From Microbacterium sp. 4R-513 (GTDB taxonomy: Bacteria; Actinomycetota; Actinomycetes; Actinomycetales; Microbacteriaceae): a stretch of DNA of 64,000 bases. Position numbers and translations under genes: made by a program. This document shows positions 8,406-16,700 of the stretch, in pieces. Numbering within the stretch: the first letter of the stretch is position 1; each line of letters starts with the position of its first letter. Location: the NCBI RefSeq assembly GCF_011046485.1, contig NZ_CP049256.1, positions 992,001 through 1,056,000 of the forward strand, given 5' to 3'. The notes under the pieces were generated by a model. The model saw nothing but the letters and a program-made list of their open reading frames with translations. It had not been told where the DNA came from and did not search any database.

Positions 8406-11400
8406 GGGGTCACCGCCACGGCACGGAAGTCGTCGAAGAACACGTTGTACGGAAGGCTCGAGAACCCGCCACCGGCGTACGTCGTCATCCCGGTGTAGCC
8501 GGCGACCTGGAGAGCGGCCGTCGCGTCGGTCGTGTTCAGCTGCCACGCCGCCGGCTCCGCCGTGCCGTTCGCCCAGATCTTGCTGCGGAGGGTCGTCGGA
8601 CCCGTGCCGAAGACCTGCAGCCGCACGTTGTACTTCGTGTTGGGAACGATGTTGTTGGCGGCAGGAAGGTCCTGCCACACCATCACCGTGCCTCCGCGCG
8701 ACAACTGCGCCTGGACCGCACCGTTCGTGGCGATCACCCACCGTGCGCGGTAGTCGTCCGAACCCACGACGCGTCCGAGCGCGGAGATGTACATCCGCGC
8801 GCCGGCCGGCGTCGCCGAGGTGGTGAACGAGAACGTCAGGTCGGTACTCGTCGACGTGGTGGAGTTGAGCGTCGCGCTGCGCGTCTGGCCCGCCGCCGTG
8901 GTCGTGAACCGTGCCGCGTTGTTCTCGATCCCGACGTTGGTCGCACCCGCGGTCTGCGTCCACGCGCCGCCCGTCTGCGCCGTCCCCAGCGTGCCGTTGG
9001 CACGGTTGAAGTCGTCGAGGGCGAACGGTGCGCCTGCCGGCGGCGCCGTGACTGTGACCGGCTTCGAGGTCGTGTTCGTGGCCCCGCCGTTGTCGGTCAC
9101 CGTGAGGGTCACCGTGTAGGTGCCTGCGGCGGCATACGTGTGGTTCGCCGTCGCCCCGGTGCCCGCCGCGGTGCCATCGCCCCAGTTCCAGCTGTAGCCG
9201 GCGACCGTGCCGTCGGGGTCGCTGGAGCCGGAGCCGTTCACGGCAACGCTCAGGTTCGTCGGGGTGGCTGTGAACGAGGCGACCGGAGCCTGGTTGGCGG
9301 CGGCGACCGTGACCGACTTGGAGGTGCTGTTGGTCGCACCGCCGTTGTCGGTCACCGTGAGGGTCACCGTGTAGGTGCCCGCAGCGGCATACGTGTGGTT
9401 CGCCGTGACTCCCGTGCCCGCTGCCGTGCCGTCACCCCAGTTCCAGCTGTAGCCGGCGATCGTGCCGTCGGGATCGCTGGAGCCGGAGCCGTTCACGGCA
9501 ACGCTCAGGTTCGTCTGGGTGGTCGTGAACGAGGCGACGGGAGCCTGATTGGCGGCAGCTGCCGCGACCGACTTGGTGGCGGTGCTCGTCGCGCCGTCGT
9601 TGTCGGTCACCGTGAGAGTCACCGTGTACGTGCCGTTCGCCGCGTACGTGTGGCTCGCCGTCACGCCGGTGCCCGCTGCGGTCCCATCACCCCAGTTCCA
9701 GCTGTATCCGGCGATCGTGCCGTCGGCGTCGGTCGACGCCGAGGCATCCACGTTGACCGTCCGACCGGTGACCGGTGCGGTGAACGACGGGGCCGGCGCC
9801 TGGTTGGCGACAGGGTCGACGGTCACGCTCTTCGTCCCCGTCGCGCCCTTGTCGTCGGTCACCGTCAGGGTGACGGTGTAGCTGCCTGCCGCGCCGTAGG
9901 TGTGGCTCGCCGTGGCGGCGGGTCCCGAGGTGACGGGGGTGCCGTCGCCCCAGTTCCAGCTGTAGCTCGCGATCGTGCCGTCGGTGTCGATGGATGTCGA
10001 GGCATCCACATCCACCTTCAGCTTCGTCGTCGTCTGCGTGAAGTTCGCCGTCGGGGTGGCATTCGCCGGCTGGGCGTTGCTGCCGAGCGTGTAGTGCTGC
10101 GCCACCTGCGCCGCCGTGATCGGCTGCATGTAGACGGCGACCTCGTCGATCGTGCCGTCGAACTCCCAGTCACCCGGACCCCACGTGACGTCGCCGCCCA
10201 CGTGCCAGTAGCCCGTGTAGTCCTGCGCGTCGGTGTGGTCGTTCGAACCCTGCAGCGTGCCGTCTACGTAAAGCCGCATACCCGGGGCGCCCTGGGTGGC
10301 CACCACGTGGTGCCACTGGCCGTCGTTGTACGAGTTCGAGGTCTGGAGCGTGTCGGTGAATCCGACCCACACGCCGTAGATGAGCTTGCCGTCCGGCGTC
10401 ATATATATATGCCGGTCGTATCCCGACGAGTTGCCGTCCGGGCTGTTCCCGAAGCCGATGATCTTGCCACCGGTCGTGGTGTCCGTCTTGAACCAGGCCT
10501 CGAGCGAGTACGAGCGCGGGTTGCTGTACGAGCCCTGGCTGATGACCTGGCCGCCGTTGAAGGTCGCTGCCTTGTTGGAGACGCCCGCCAGTGCGCCGTT
10601 CGCGCCCTGGTCGACCGCACCGAAGTAGGTGCCCTTCTGGTTCGAGCCCGAGGCGTCCGCGGCCACGGTTCCCGTCGTCTCGTTCAGGCGCCAGTACAGC
10701 GCCGGCTCGAGGCCGTAGACCGCCTGGCCGTATGCGTCCGCCGGAGGCGTCGACCCGACGATCGTGCGGCCGGAGGCGGTGTAGTGCGCCTGCGTCTGCT
10801 GCTTCGTCAGCGGCGCCGCGTAGATCGCGACGTCGTCGATGTCGCCCGCGAAGAACGCGTTGCCGGACCACGGGCTGTCGCCGCCGATGCGCCAGAAGCC
10901 GTTGTACGGCTGCGCCGTCGTCACATCTGTGCGCTGGCCGACGCGGACGCCGTCGACGTACATGATGAGGCCGTTCGCGCTCTCGCCCGCCGTGACGTGG
11001 TGCCACTGGCCGTCGTTGTACGCGCTCGGCGAGGTCACGGTCGCCGCGGATCCGATCCACACGCCAAAGGTCACCTGACCGTTCGGCTCCATGTAGATGT
11101 GGCGGTCGTAGTTCGACGACGTGCCCGTGGAGCTGTTGCCGAATCCGACGATCTTGCCGCCGGAGGTCGTGGTGGTCTTGAACCACGCCTCGATGCCGAA
11201 GGTGTCCGGTCCGGCGATCGCGTTGGTGGTCGACGCGAAGCCGTCGGAGTTGCCGTTGAACCTCGAGGCCGGGCGGGGGTCGTTGAGCATGGCTCCCGCG
11301 GTGCCCCGCGTCACGCCCGTGTTGACCGTGAGGTCGGATGCCCCGGCCCAGTCGTACGAGAGGGTCGGCGAGGAGTCGTCCAGCGGCCAGTAATCCAGCG

Positions 11401-13114
11401 GGGTGTCCGCGAGGACGGCGTCACGGTAGGCGCTCGCCGTGGCCGTGCCGGAGGCCGTGATCGTCGCGATGCCGCCGAGGATCGAGTGGTTCTGTGCGTC
11501 CGTCGCACGGATGCGGTAGGTGTACGTCGTGCCGTTCACGACGTTCGTGTCGACGTACGACATCGGCGGGAGACCCCAGTCCTTGGGCTTCGAGCGCACG
11601 TTGTCGAACGTCTTGACGACGACGTTGTTGCGCAGCACCTCGTACTTCAGGTATTCGCTGTCGCGGTCGTAGTTGAGCGGCCAGCTGACCCGGACGGAGT
11701 TTCCGCTCAGGGCGATGGCCGTGGCGGGCCAGTCGGTGTTCCAGAGGATCGGGCCCTGGGCGTTCGTCGCCTTGCCCGGCACGGCGAAGCGCACGAGGCC
11801 CTGCTGACCGGCGTTGTTGACGCGGGTGAACTCGCCGCCGTACACGACGTAGTCGCCGTTGGCGCTCGCGTTGACGGTCCACGGACCCTGCGATGCACCG
11901 CTCACGTTGGCGGCGTTGAAGGTCGGGTACCAGTGGAGCAGCTTGGGAGCGGGGTTTCCGCCGAAGTCGTAGTAGCCGTTGTTGAGACCGTAGGGCGTGA
12001 TGCGCGCGGCCGTCTTCGAGGTGGCGATGCCGCGGTAGAACGTCCACGGGTCGCTCTGCGGGAAGCCGTCGACGAGGCTGCCGCAGTAGTGCGCGTGCCC
12101 CGCGGTGTAGACGGCGTCGCCGGAAGGCTGCACGTCGTACTGGTCGCCGTGGCAGTCGTTGACCCAGATCAGGTCGCCGGTCGTCCACGAGGCGCGGAAG
12201 CTGCCCTCGAGGTTGCCGCCGTTGCCGAAGACGTAGCCCGTGCCGTAGATGTCGTCGCCGTCGGACTTCAGCGAGAGGATCGAGGCATCCGTCCCCGCGT
12301 CCCGCACGACGTTGTTCGTCGAGAACGGCAGCAGCGCGCCGCTCGTCGCGTCGACCATCGCCAGGCCATAGCCGGGGTTGCTGCTGCCGTTGAGCGTCTG
12401 GAAGTTGCCTCCCAGCACCACCTTGCTCCCGTCGGGCGAGACGACCACGACCCGGCCCTGGCGACCCTCGAGCACGGGGGCCCAGGGGAGCAGCGCGCCG
12501 TCGCGCGTGACCGCGGCCGCGCCGAAGCGGTCGACGTTGCTCATGCGGCCGAAGGTGCCCGTGATGTACACGGTGGAGTTCGTCGCGTCGATGCCGAGCG
12601 TCGCTCCATTGGAGTTCGGGTTGAACGCCGCGAGGGTGCCGCTCGGGAGGTCGAAGGCGGCGACGCGGTTGCGCGTCTGGTTGTTCACCAGCGTGAAGTC
12701 GCCGACGATGTACAGCCGAGTGCCGTCGGGGGATGCCTCGACCTGACGCACCTGGCCGTTGATCGTCGGCGCGAAGGACGCGATCAGGTTGCCCGTGGTG
12801 ATGTCGTAGGCCAGCAGGTTGGACCGCGGAGTCTCGTTCGTGCCGGCCGCGGCGCCCGCCGGACGCGCGCGGGTGAACTGCCCGGCGGCGTAGACCACGT
12901 TGCCGACGACCGCCTGGTCCCACACGATGCCGTTGATCTGCACCGTGGGCAGGGCGTCCGCAGTGACGGTGGATGCCTCACCCGGTGGTGGACTGACGTC
13001 GGCGCGAGCCGGAGCCAGCGCGACGAAGGATCCGACGATGACTGCGATCGAGGTCGCGACAGCCGCGACCACCGAACGGGTACGGCCGAAGCCCGTCAAT
13101 GCGAAAGCGCCCAC
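8402..13114 (-). CDS. giant secreted LamG/PKD surface protein (paralog B)
   Basis: 1570 aa from a GTG at 13114 with GGGGAGA six bases upstream. The signal peptide (residues 1 to about 36) ends near APARA. The architecture matches the protein at 39-4763: propeller-like region with the same Cys pair (WVNDC, GHAHYC), FN3-like domain, two LamG-like domains (about 561-781 and 791-1011), four PKD domains (about 1015-1350, WNWGDG motifs) and a terminal module (1361-1570) starting DDFNRA and ending VAVTP. No cell-wall anchor. Its stop overlaps the proposed start of the CDP-alcohol phosphotransferase. The frame is also open upstream into the frameshifted gene at 13197-13855, but that join looks artefactual because a separate RBS and signal peptide are present here. 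Confidence 0.85.
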   Translation of the reverse strand: MGAFALTGFGRTRSVVAAVATSIAVIVGSFVALAPARADVSPPPGEASTVTADALPTVQINGIVWDQAVVGNVVYAAGQFTRARPAGAAAGTNETPRSNLLAYDITTGNLIASFAPTINGQVRQVEASPDGTRLYIVGDFTLVNNQTRNRVAAFDLPSGTLAAFNPNSNGATLGIDATNSTVYITGTFGRMSNVDRFGAAAVTRDGALLPWAPVLEGRQGRVVVVSPDGSKVVLGGNFQTLNGSSNPGYGLAMVDATSGALLPFSTNNVVRDAGTDASILSLKSDGDDIYGTGYVFGNGGNLEGSFRASWTTGDLIWVNDCHGDQYDVQPSGDAVYTAGHAHYCGSLVDGFPQSDPWTFYRGIATSKTAARITPYGLNNGYYDFGGNPAPKLLHWYPTFNAANVSGASQGPWTVNASANGDYVVYGGEFTRVNNAGQQGLVRFAVPGKATNAQGPILWNTDWPATAIALSGNSVRVSWPLNYDRDSEYLKYEVLRNNVVVKTFDNVRSKPKDWGLPPMSYVDTNVVNGTTYTYRIRATDAQNHSILGGIATITASGTATASAYRDAVLADTPLDYWPLDDSSPTLSYDWAGASDLTVNTGVTRGTAGAMLNDPRPASRFNGNSDGFASTTNAIAGPDTFGIEAWFKTTTTSGGKIVGFGNSSTGTSSNYDRHIYMEPNGQVTFGVWIGSAATVTSPSAYNDGQWHHVTAGESANGLIMYVDGVRVGQRTDVTTAQPYNGFWRIGGDSPWSGNAFFAGDIDDVAIYAAPLTKQQTQAHYTASGRTIVGSTPPADAYGQAVYGLEPALYWRLNETTGTVAADASGSNQKGTYFGAVDQGANGALAGVSNKAATFNGGQVISQGSYSNPRSYSLEAWFKTDTTTGGKIIGFGNSPDGNSSGYDRHIYMTPDGKLIYGVWVGFTDTLQTSNSYNDGQWHHVVATQGAPGMRLYVDGTLQGSNDHTDAQDYTGYWHVGGDVTWGPGDWEFDGTIDEVAVYMQPITAAQVAQHYTLGSNAQPANATPTANFTQTTTKLKVDVDASTSIDTDGTIASYSWNWGDGTPVTSGPAATASHTYGAAGSYTVTLTVTDDKGATGTKSVTVDPVANQAPAPSFTAPVTGRTVNVDASASTDADGTIAGYSWNWGDGTAAGTGVTASHTYAANGTYTVTLTVTDNDGATSTATKSVAAAAANQAPVASFTTTQTNLSVAVNGSGSSDPDGTIAGYSWNWGDGTAAGTGVTANHTYAAAGTYTVTLTVTDNGGATNSTSKSVTVAAANQAPVASFTATPTNLSVAVNGSGSSDPDGTVAGYSWNWGDGTAAGTGATANHTYAAAGTYTVTLTVTDNGGATNTTSKPVTVTAPPAGAPFALDDFNRANGTLGTAQTGGAWTQTAGATNVGIENNAARFTTTAAGQTRSATLNSTTSTSTDLTFSFTTSATPAGARMYISALGRVVGSDDYRARWVIATNGAVQAQLSRGGTVMVWQDLPAANNIVPNTKYNVRLQVFGTGPTTLRSKIWANGTAEPAAWQLNTTDATAALQVAGYTGMTTYAGGGFSSLPYNVFFDDFRAVAVTP
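9091..9852. repeat. 255-bp tandem PKD repeats within the giant gene
   Basis: Three adjacent PKD-coding units begin with the same TGTCGGTCAC string at 9091, 9346 and 9601, an exact 255-base period (85 codons). A more diverged fourth unit begins near 9853. The first two units are nearly identical at the DNA level, which suggests recent duplication or gene conversion. Confidence 0.8.
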
Positions 13115-13148
13115 GATACATCTCCCCAGATGTCGTGTGTCGCCGAGG

Positions 13149-13164
13149 ACTACACCTCTGTAGT
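13149..13164. promoter_or_regulatory. inverted repeat upstream of giant gene B
   Basis: Perfect arms ACTACA and TGTAGT flank CCTC, and a further ACTACA half-site occurs at 13170. It lies 35 bases upstream of the GTG at 13114, in the 82-base gap after the preceding gene. The position fits an operator or a short attenuating hairpin for the giant gene. No cognate regulator is visible. Confidence 0.35.
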
Positions 13165-13196
13165 GCTCGACTACATTCCCCAAGTTCGCCGGGTTC

Positions 13197-13855
13197 TCAG
13201 GGTTCGGGCCCCACGAAGACGACGTCTGGCGCCGTCGCCAGCAGGTCGACGATAACACGTATGTCTCCGGACGCACCCTCGGGGACCGAAAAAGAAAAAC
13301 CGCTGATGAAGCGTCTCCTGGCGCGACGGATGCCGGCCAGACAGTCGTGCCTTCGGCGGTCAGAGCGACCGCCGGAATCTGCTCGTCGCCGCCGTACGTC
13401 AGGTTCACGTTCGACCCCGACGTGTCCACGGCCTCGGCGCCGTTGTTCGAGATGCGCACCGTCACGGCGAGGGCAGGACCGCCCGCCTCGCCCGGCACGG
13501 CACGATCGGCGCTGCGCTTCTCGATCGAGGTCACCTCGATGACGACGTCGTCGGCTGTCGTGGCGGGCTGGTCGAGCGGCACCTCGGTGGATCCATCGGG
13601 CTTGGTCACCGGGTCGGTCGCTCCGGGCGTCGGCGTCGAGAACTCCGTCGGCTGCGGTGTCGGGGAGGCGACCGCGGGATCGAGGGCCGTGCTCGAGCTC
13701 GTGCTCGTCGGCGGCGAAGCGCCCGCGTCCGATGCCGGCCGGAAGCTCGTGAACGCCCAGATCGCCAGCCCGATGACGACCACGGCGGCCAGTCCGATGG
13801 CGAGCCACCGCGTCCAGCCGTTGGTCCGAGCGGGCGAATCGCCTGATTCAGACAT
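13197..13855 (-). CDS. membrane-anchored DUF4352-like protein, apparently frameshifted
   Basis: Starts at ATG 13855 with AAGGGG seven bases upstream. The N-terminus has a short charged stretch, then one membrane segment (about residues 18-38), a Ser/Thr/Pro linker and a beta-sandwich region resembling DUF4352 (extracytoplasmic immunoglobulin-like). After 'SVAPGDASSAV' the frame is lost. The expected ending, FSVPEGASGDIRV...VFVGPEP and stop at 13197, is in another frame. Restoring one base in the runs of five A at 13289-13293 or 13295-13299 repairs it to about 219 aa. Either a base-call error, a real indel or slippage. It heads the cluster that includes giant gene B; function unknown. Confidence 0.65.
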
Positions 13856-13914
13856 GAGTGCACCCCTTGCACCGAAGTCGCCGCGCATCCCCAAGTAGCG
13901 CGATCATCGTCATC

Positions 13915-15183
13915 CTAAGCCCGCCCGGCGAAGACTCGCTCGTCGCCCGCTCCGATGGCGGAGAGGGGCGGGGATCCCTGGGGATGCCGCGATCGATGCG
14001 TCAGCAGCGTCGCGATCACGAGGAACAGGATGAACGGGATCGCGCTGTCGACGAGCCCGCTCTCGGTGAGCGACCGCAGGACGAGGAGCACCAGCAGCGG
14101 GAGCAGGGCGCCGCGGCGTGACGACGAGACGAGCGCTCCTACGAGGCACCACGCCACGAGCCCGGCCACCAGGACCGTCCCGAGCACCCCCGTCTGCGCG
14201 AGCAGCGAGGCCCAGCTGCTGTCGAGCACCTGGTCCTGGCGGTACTGGAGGTTGACGGCCACCTTCTTGACCGACAGCCCCATCCCGACCCACTTCTGCC
14301 ACGACTGCCAGTCCCAGGACAGCACGACCCGCCACGCCTCGAAGCGGGCGTCCAGGGCCGACGTCGCATCGGTCGAGCCCGCCCGCGTGAGGAGAGCCTC
14401 GACGATGCCCGTGAAGACGACGACGGCGTAGGCCACCGGAAGGGTCACGAGGAGCAGATAGACGATGCCGCGGCTCGGCATCCCGTTGGTGAGGAAGGCG
14501 ATGCCGATCGCGATGAACACTCCGAGAAGCGCGGTGCGCGACCCGCTCGCCAGGACGATCGCCAGGAGGAGCAGCGCGACGAGGACGCGCCACGGTCGCA
14601 CGCGGGTGCGCAGCATCCACACCACCATCGCCACCAGCGGAGCGCCCGCGAGTCCCGCCACCTCGTTGGGATGGATCTCGGGCACGCGCCCGCCAAGGCG
14701 CCCCTCCGAGAAGAGTGTGCCGATGCCCGTCGCCGCGGCGATGACGGCCCAGAGCGCCATGGCGGCCATGAGCCCGCCCAGCGCGTACTGCCAGCGCACC
14801 GACGAGAGCACGAGCAGGACGGTCGTCATCGCGATCCCGATGCGGACGACGATGACCGATGTCGAAGCGGAGTAGCCCGAGACGAGGGAGCCGAGCAGCG
14901 AGAGGAGGAGCACGATGCCGAGGACCACAGCCGGGCCCAGACCGACCGGGATCTTCACCCTCGTCCGGGCGTAGAGGACCATGGCGAAGGCGAGCGTGAA
15001 GACCGCGATGATCGCCTTGGCGACCACGACAGAGTCGACACCGCCCTGATAGATCGTGTCGCTCCGCCACGGGATCACGCTCAGGATGAGCAGCACGAAG
15101 AGGATCGCGACCGCGACGATGCGCTGCCGGCTCGGGCGCGATGCGTCGCCGTGGAGGACCGGCGGTCGCTCAGCGCTTCCCAT
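13915..15183 (-). CDS. O-antigen ligase/polymerase family membrane protein
   Basis: 422 aa polytopic membrane protein with 10 or more hydrophobic segments. The O-antigen ligase/Wzy-type pattern is seen: HPNEVA near residue 171, SGSRTALL near 213 at the start of a hydrophobic stretch, and a large extracytoplasmic loop (about 255-340, with VGMGLSVKK). Such proteins polymerise lipid-linked repeat units or ligate glycan to an acceptor. The start at 15183 overlaps the preceding gene by 14 bases, so it is co-transcribed with the Wzz-like gene. Whether it is polymerase or ligase cannot be decided from sequence. Confidence 0.8.
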   Translation of the reverse strand: MGSAERPPVLHGDASRPSRQRIVAVAILFVLLILSVIPWRSDTIYQGGVDSVVVAKAIIAVFTLAFAMVLYARTRVKIPVGLGPAVVLGIVLLLSLLGSLVSGYSASTSVIVVRIGIAMTTVLLVLSSVRWQYALGGLMAAMALWAVIAAATGIGTLFSEGRLGGRVPEIHPNEVAGLAGAPLVAMVVWMLRTRVRPWRVLVALLLLAIVLASGSRTALLGVFIAIGIAFLTNGMPSRGIVYLLLVTLPVAYAVVVFTGIVEALLTRAGSTDATSALDARFEAWRVVLSWDWQSWQKWVGMGLSVKKVAVNLQYRQDQVLDSSWASLLAQTGVLGTVLVAGLVAWCLVGALVSSSRRGALLPLLVLLVLRSLTESGLVDSAIPFILFLVIATLLTHRSRHPQGSPPLSAIGAGDERVFAGRA

Positions 15184-16657
15184 GACGTTCGCCGTCCCGG
15201 ACGGGAGCGGCGTCGGCGGCGGGAGTCGCCTCGGCGCCGACGGCGGCCGGCTCGTCGATCGGAGCCTCCGGGGCTGCGGCCTCGCCCGGCAGCTGGGGCT
15301 GCGGGGGAAGCTCGACCACTACGACTCCCGGCGCCGGCACGGAGTGGATCTCGACGCGGTCGGACTCGCGCCAGCTCTCGGCGGCCGCCCCGATGTCGCG
15401 CGGCCCGGCGTGGGTCATCAGCACGCCGAGCGGGTGGACTCCCATCACGCGCAGGCGCGTGGCGATCGAGACGAGGTCGGTGGCCGTCGTGGCGTTGTGG
15501 CGGATCGAGAGAATCACGCCCGCGCCCGTTGCCACCGTCGCTTCGATGAGCTTCGACTCGGCGGGTCCCGAGACGACGACGACGATGTCGAAGTCGAGCC
15601 CGAGGCGTGTGACGGCCGCAGGGATCTCGCTCTCGAGCGTCGAGATCGGGATGCGCGTCGTCATGCCGTAGATCGTCGAGACGAGCGGCGGCCGACGGGT
15701 GCCCGGGCGCGGCCCGGACGGCACGTGATCGAGGACCTCCGCGAGGGAGCGCACCGCGGCCCCCGGCTTGACGTCGGACCTCAGGTCGAGGATGCAGGCG
15801 CGGCGGCCGGCGGCCTCGCACGCGATCAGGAACGCCCTCAGGATCGGCTCGTCGACGCTGCCGGGGGTGACCGGGACGAGCATGAAGCGCGACACGTCGG
15901 TACCGGCAAGGGCGAAGAGGTTGTTGATGGCGTCCTCGTAGGCGGCCTCTTCCGCCACGTCGGACTGCGTGCCGGGCAGACGGGACCGGCGCGGGAGCCG
16001 CCCGACGACGGGAAGCCCCGATGCGCGGCGGACGTCCGAGATGGTGCGCAGGCGCCGGTTGGTCGTGGTGCGGTAGACGGCGACGATCGCCCCGATCGCG
16101 AAGCCCGCGATGAGCCCGAGCCCCGTGATCGCCAGCACCTGCGGCGACGACGGAGAGGCCGGCGCGACGGCGGGGATGACCTGATCGAGGTTCACGTCGT
16201 ACCGCAGGTCCGTCTTGGAGTTCTCTGTGGTGCGGATGAGCTTGGACAGGTTCTTCGCCGCCGAGTTCGCCATGTCGGAGGCCATCGCGGCCGTCGGCCC
16301 CTCCGCACGGACGGTGAGCAGCACGGTGTCGGTCGCGTTGTCGGCCGCGAGCATCTGGCGGATCTCGCGATCGCTGTACTCGTCCTTGCTGAGGCCGAGG
16401 TCGTCGCGGACGCCGTCGATCACCGTCGGACTGTCGACCAGCGCCGGATAGGTCTTGATGCGATCGAGGCTGAACTCGTTGCGTTCGAACAGCGACGCCT
16501 GCGTCGATTCCACCTGCAGGAGCATCGTGGATGTCGCGGTATAGGTCTCGGGCAGCATCTTCGCCACCCCATAGGCGGACGCACCGCCGAGCAGGACCGC
16601 GATCAGGATGATCAGCCAGCCCTCCCGCAGAATGCGCCCATAAGGAACGTCCTCCAC
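15170..16657 (-). CDS. Wzz-like chain-length protein with degenerate BY-kinase half
   Basis: 495 aa from a GTG start preceded by GGGGAAGG. Residues about 12-34 and 172-194 are the two membrane segments of a Wzz/capsular regulator, with the extracytoplasmic domain between them. The cytoplasmic half resembles a BY-kinase/ParA fold (LILDLR-like strand, VVVVSGPAESKL), but the Walker A segment reads VPVTPGSVDEP, without the GKS/GKT lysine, and no Tyr cluster is seen. The C-terminus is a Pro/Ala/Glu-rich tail. It probably controls chain length or export of the glycan without kinase activity. It overlaps the polymerase gene and lies 43 bases behind the flippase gene, consistent with one operon. Confidence 0.8.
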   Translation of the reverse strand: MEDVPYGRILREGWLIILIAVLLGGASAYGVAKMLPETYTATSTMLLQVESTQASLFERNEFSLDRIKTYPALVDSPTVIDGVRDDLGLSKDEYSDREIRQMLAADNATDTVLLTVRAEGPTAAMASDMANSAAKNLSKLIRTTENSKTDLRYDVNLDQVIPAVAPASPSSPQVLAITGLGLIAGFAIGAIVAVYRTTTNRRLRTISDVRRASGLPVVGRLPRRSRLPGTQSDVAEEAAYEDAINNLFALAGTDVSRFMLVPVTPGSVDEPILRAFLIACEAAGRRACILDLRSDVKPGAAVRSLAEVLDHVPSGPRPGTRRPPLVSTIYGMTTRIPISTLESEIPAAVTRLGLDFDIVVVVSGPAESKLIEATVATGAGVILSIRHNATTATDLVSIATRLRVMGVHPLGVLMTHAGPRDIGAAAESWRESDRVEIHSVPAPGVVVVELPPQPQLPGEAAAPEAPIDEPAAVGAEATPAADAAPVRDGERHGKR

Positions 16658-16700
16658 TGCCTTCCCCTCTTTCGACAGCCGGGATGTGGCGGGAATGCTA

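Noticed and set aside
10400-10411. AT-repeat CATATATATATG inside a GC-rich gene as a possible regulatory site
   Set aside because: It encodes His-Ile-Tyr-Met, a motif shared by the LamG repeats of both giants, so it is explained by coding.
9140-13255. Very long open frame on the plus strand opposite giant gene B
   Set aside because: Arg/Gly/Val-rich composition with no domain; it mirrors codon bias of the real gene on the other strand. The same holds for long frames at 4702-7458 (+), 18029-21322 (-), 25104-28010 (-) and 59847-61382 (-).
8402-13894. A single open frame joining the DUF4352-like gene to giant protein B
   Set aside because: The junction follows a homopolymer indel; giant B has its own RBS, GTG and signal peptide at 13114, and the first gene has a natural stop at 13197 once repaired.
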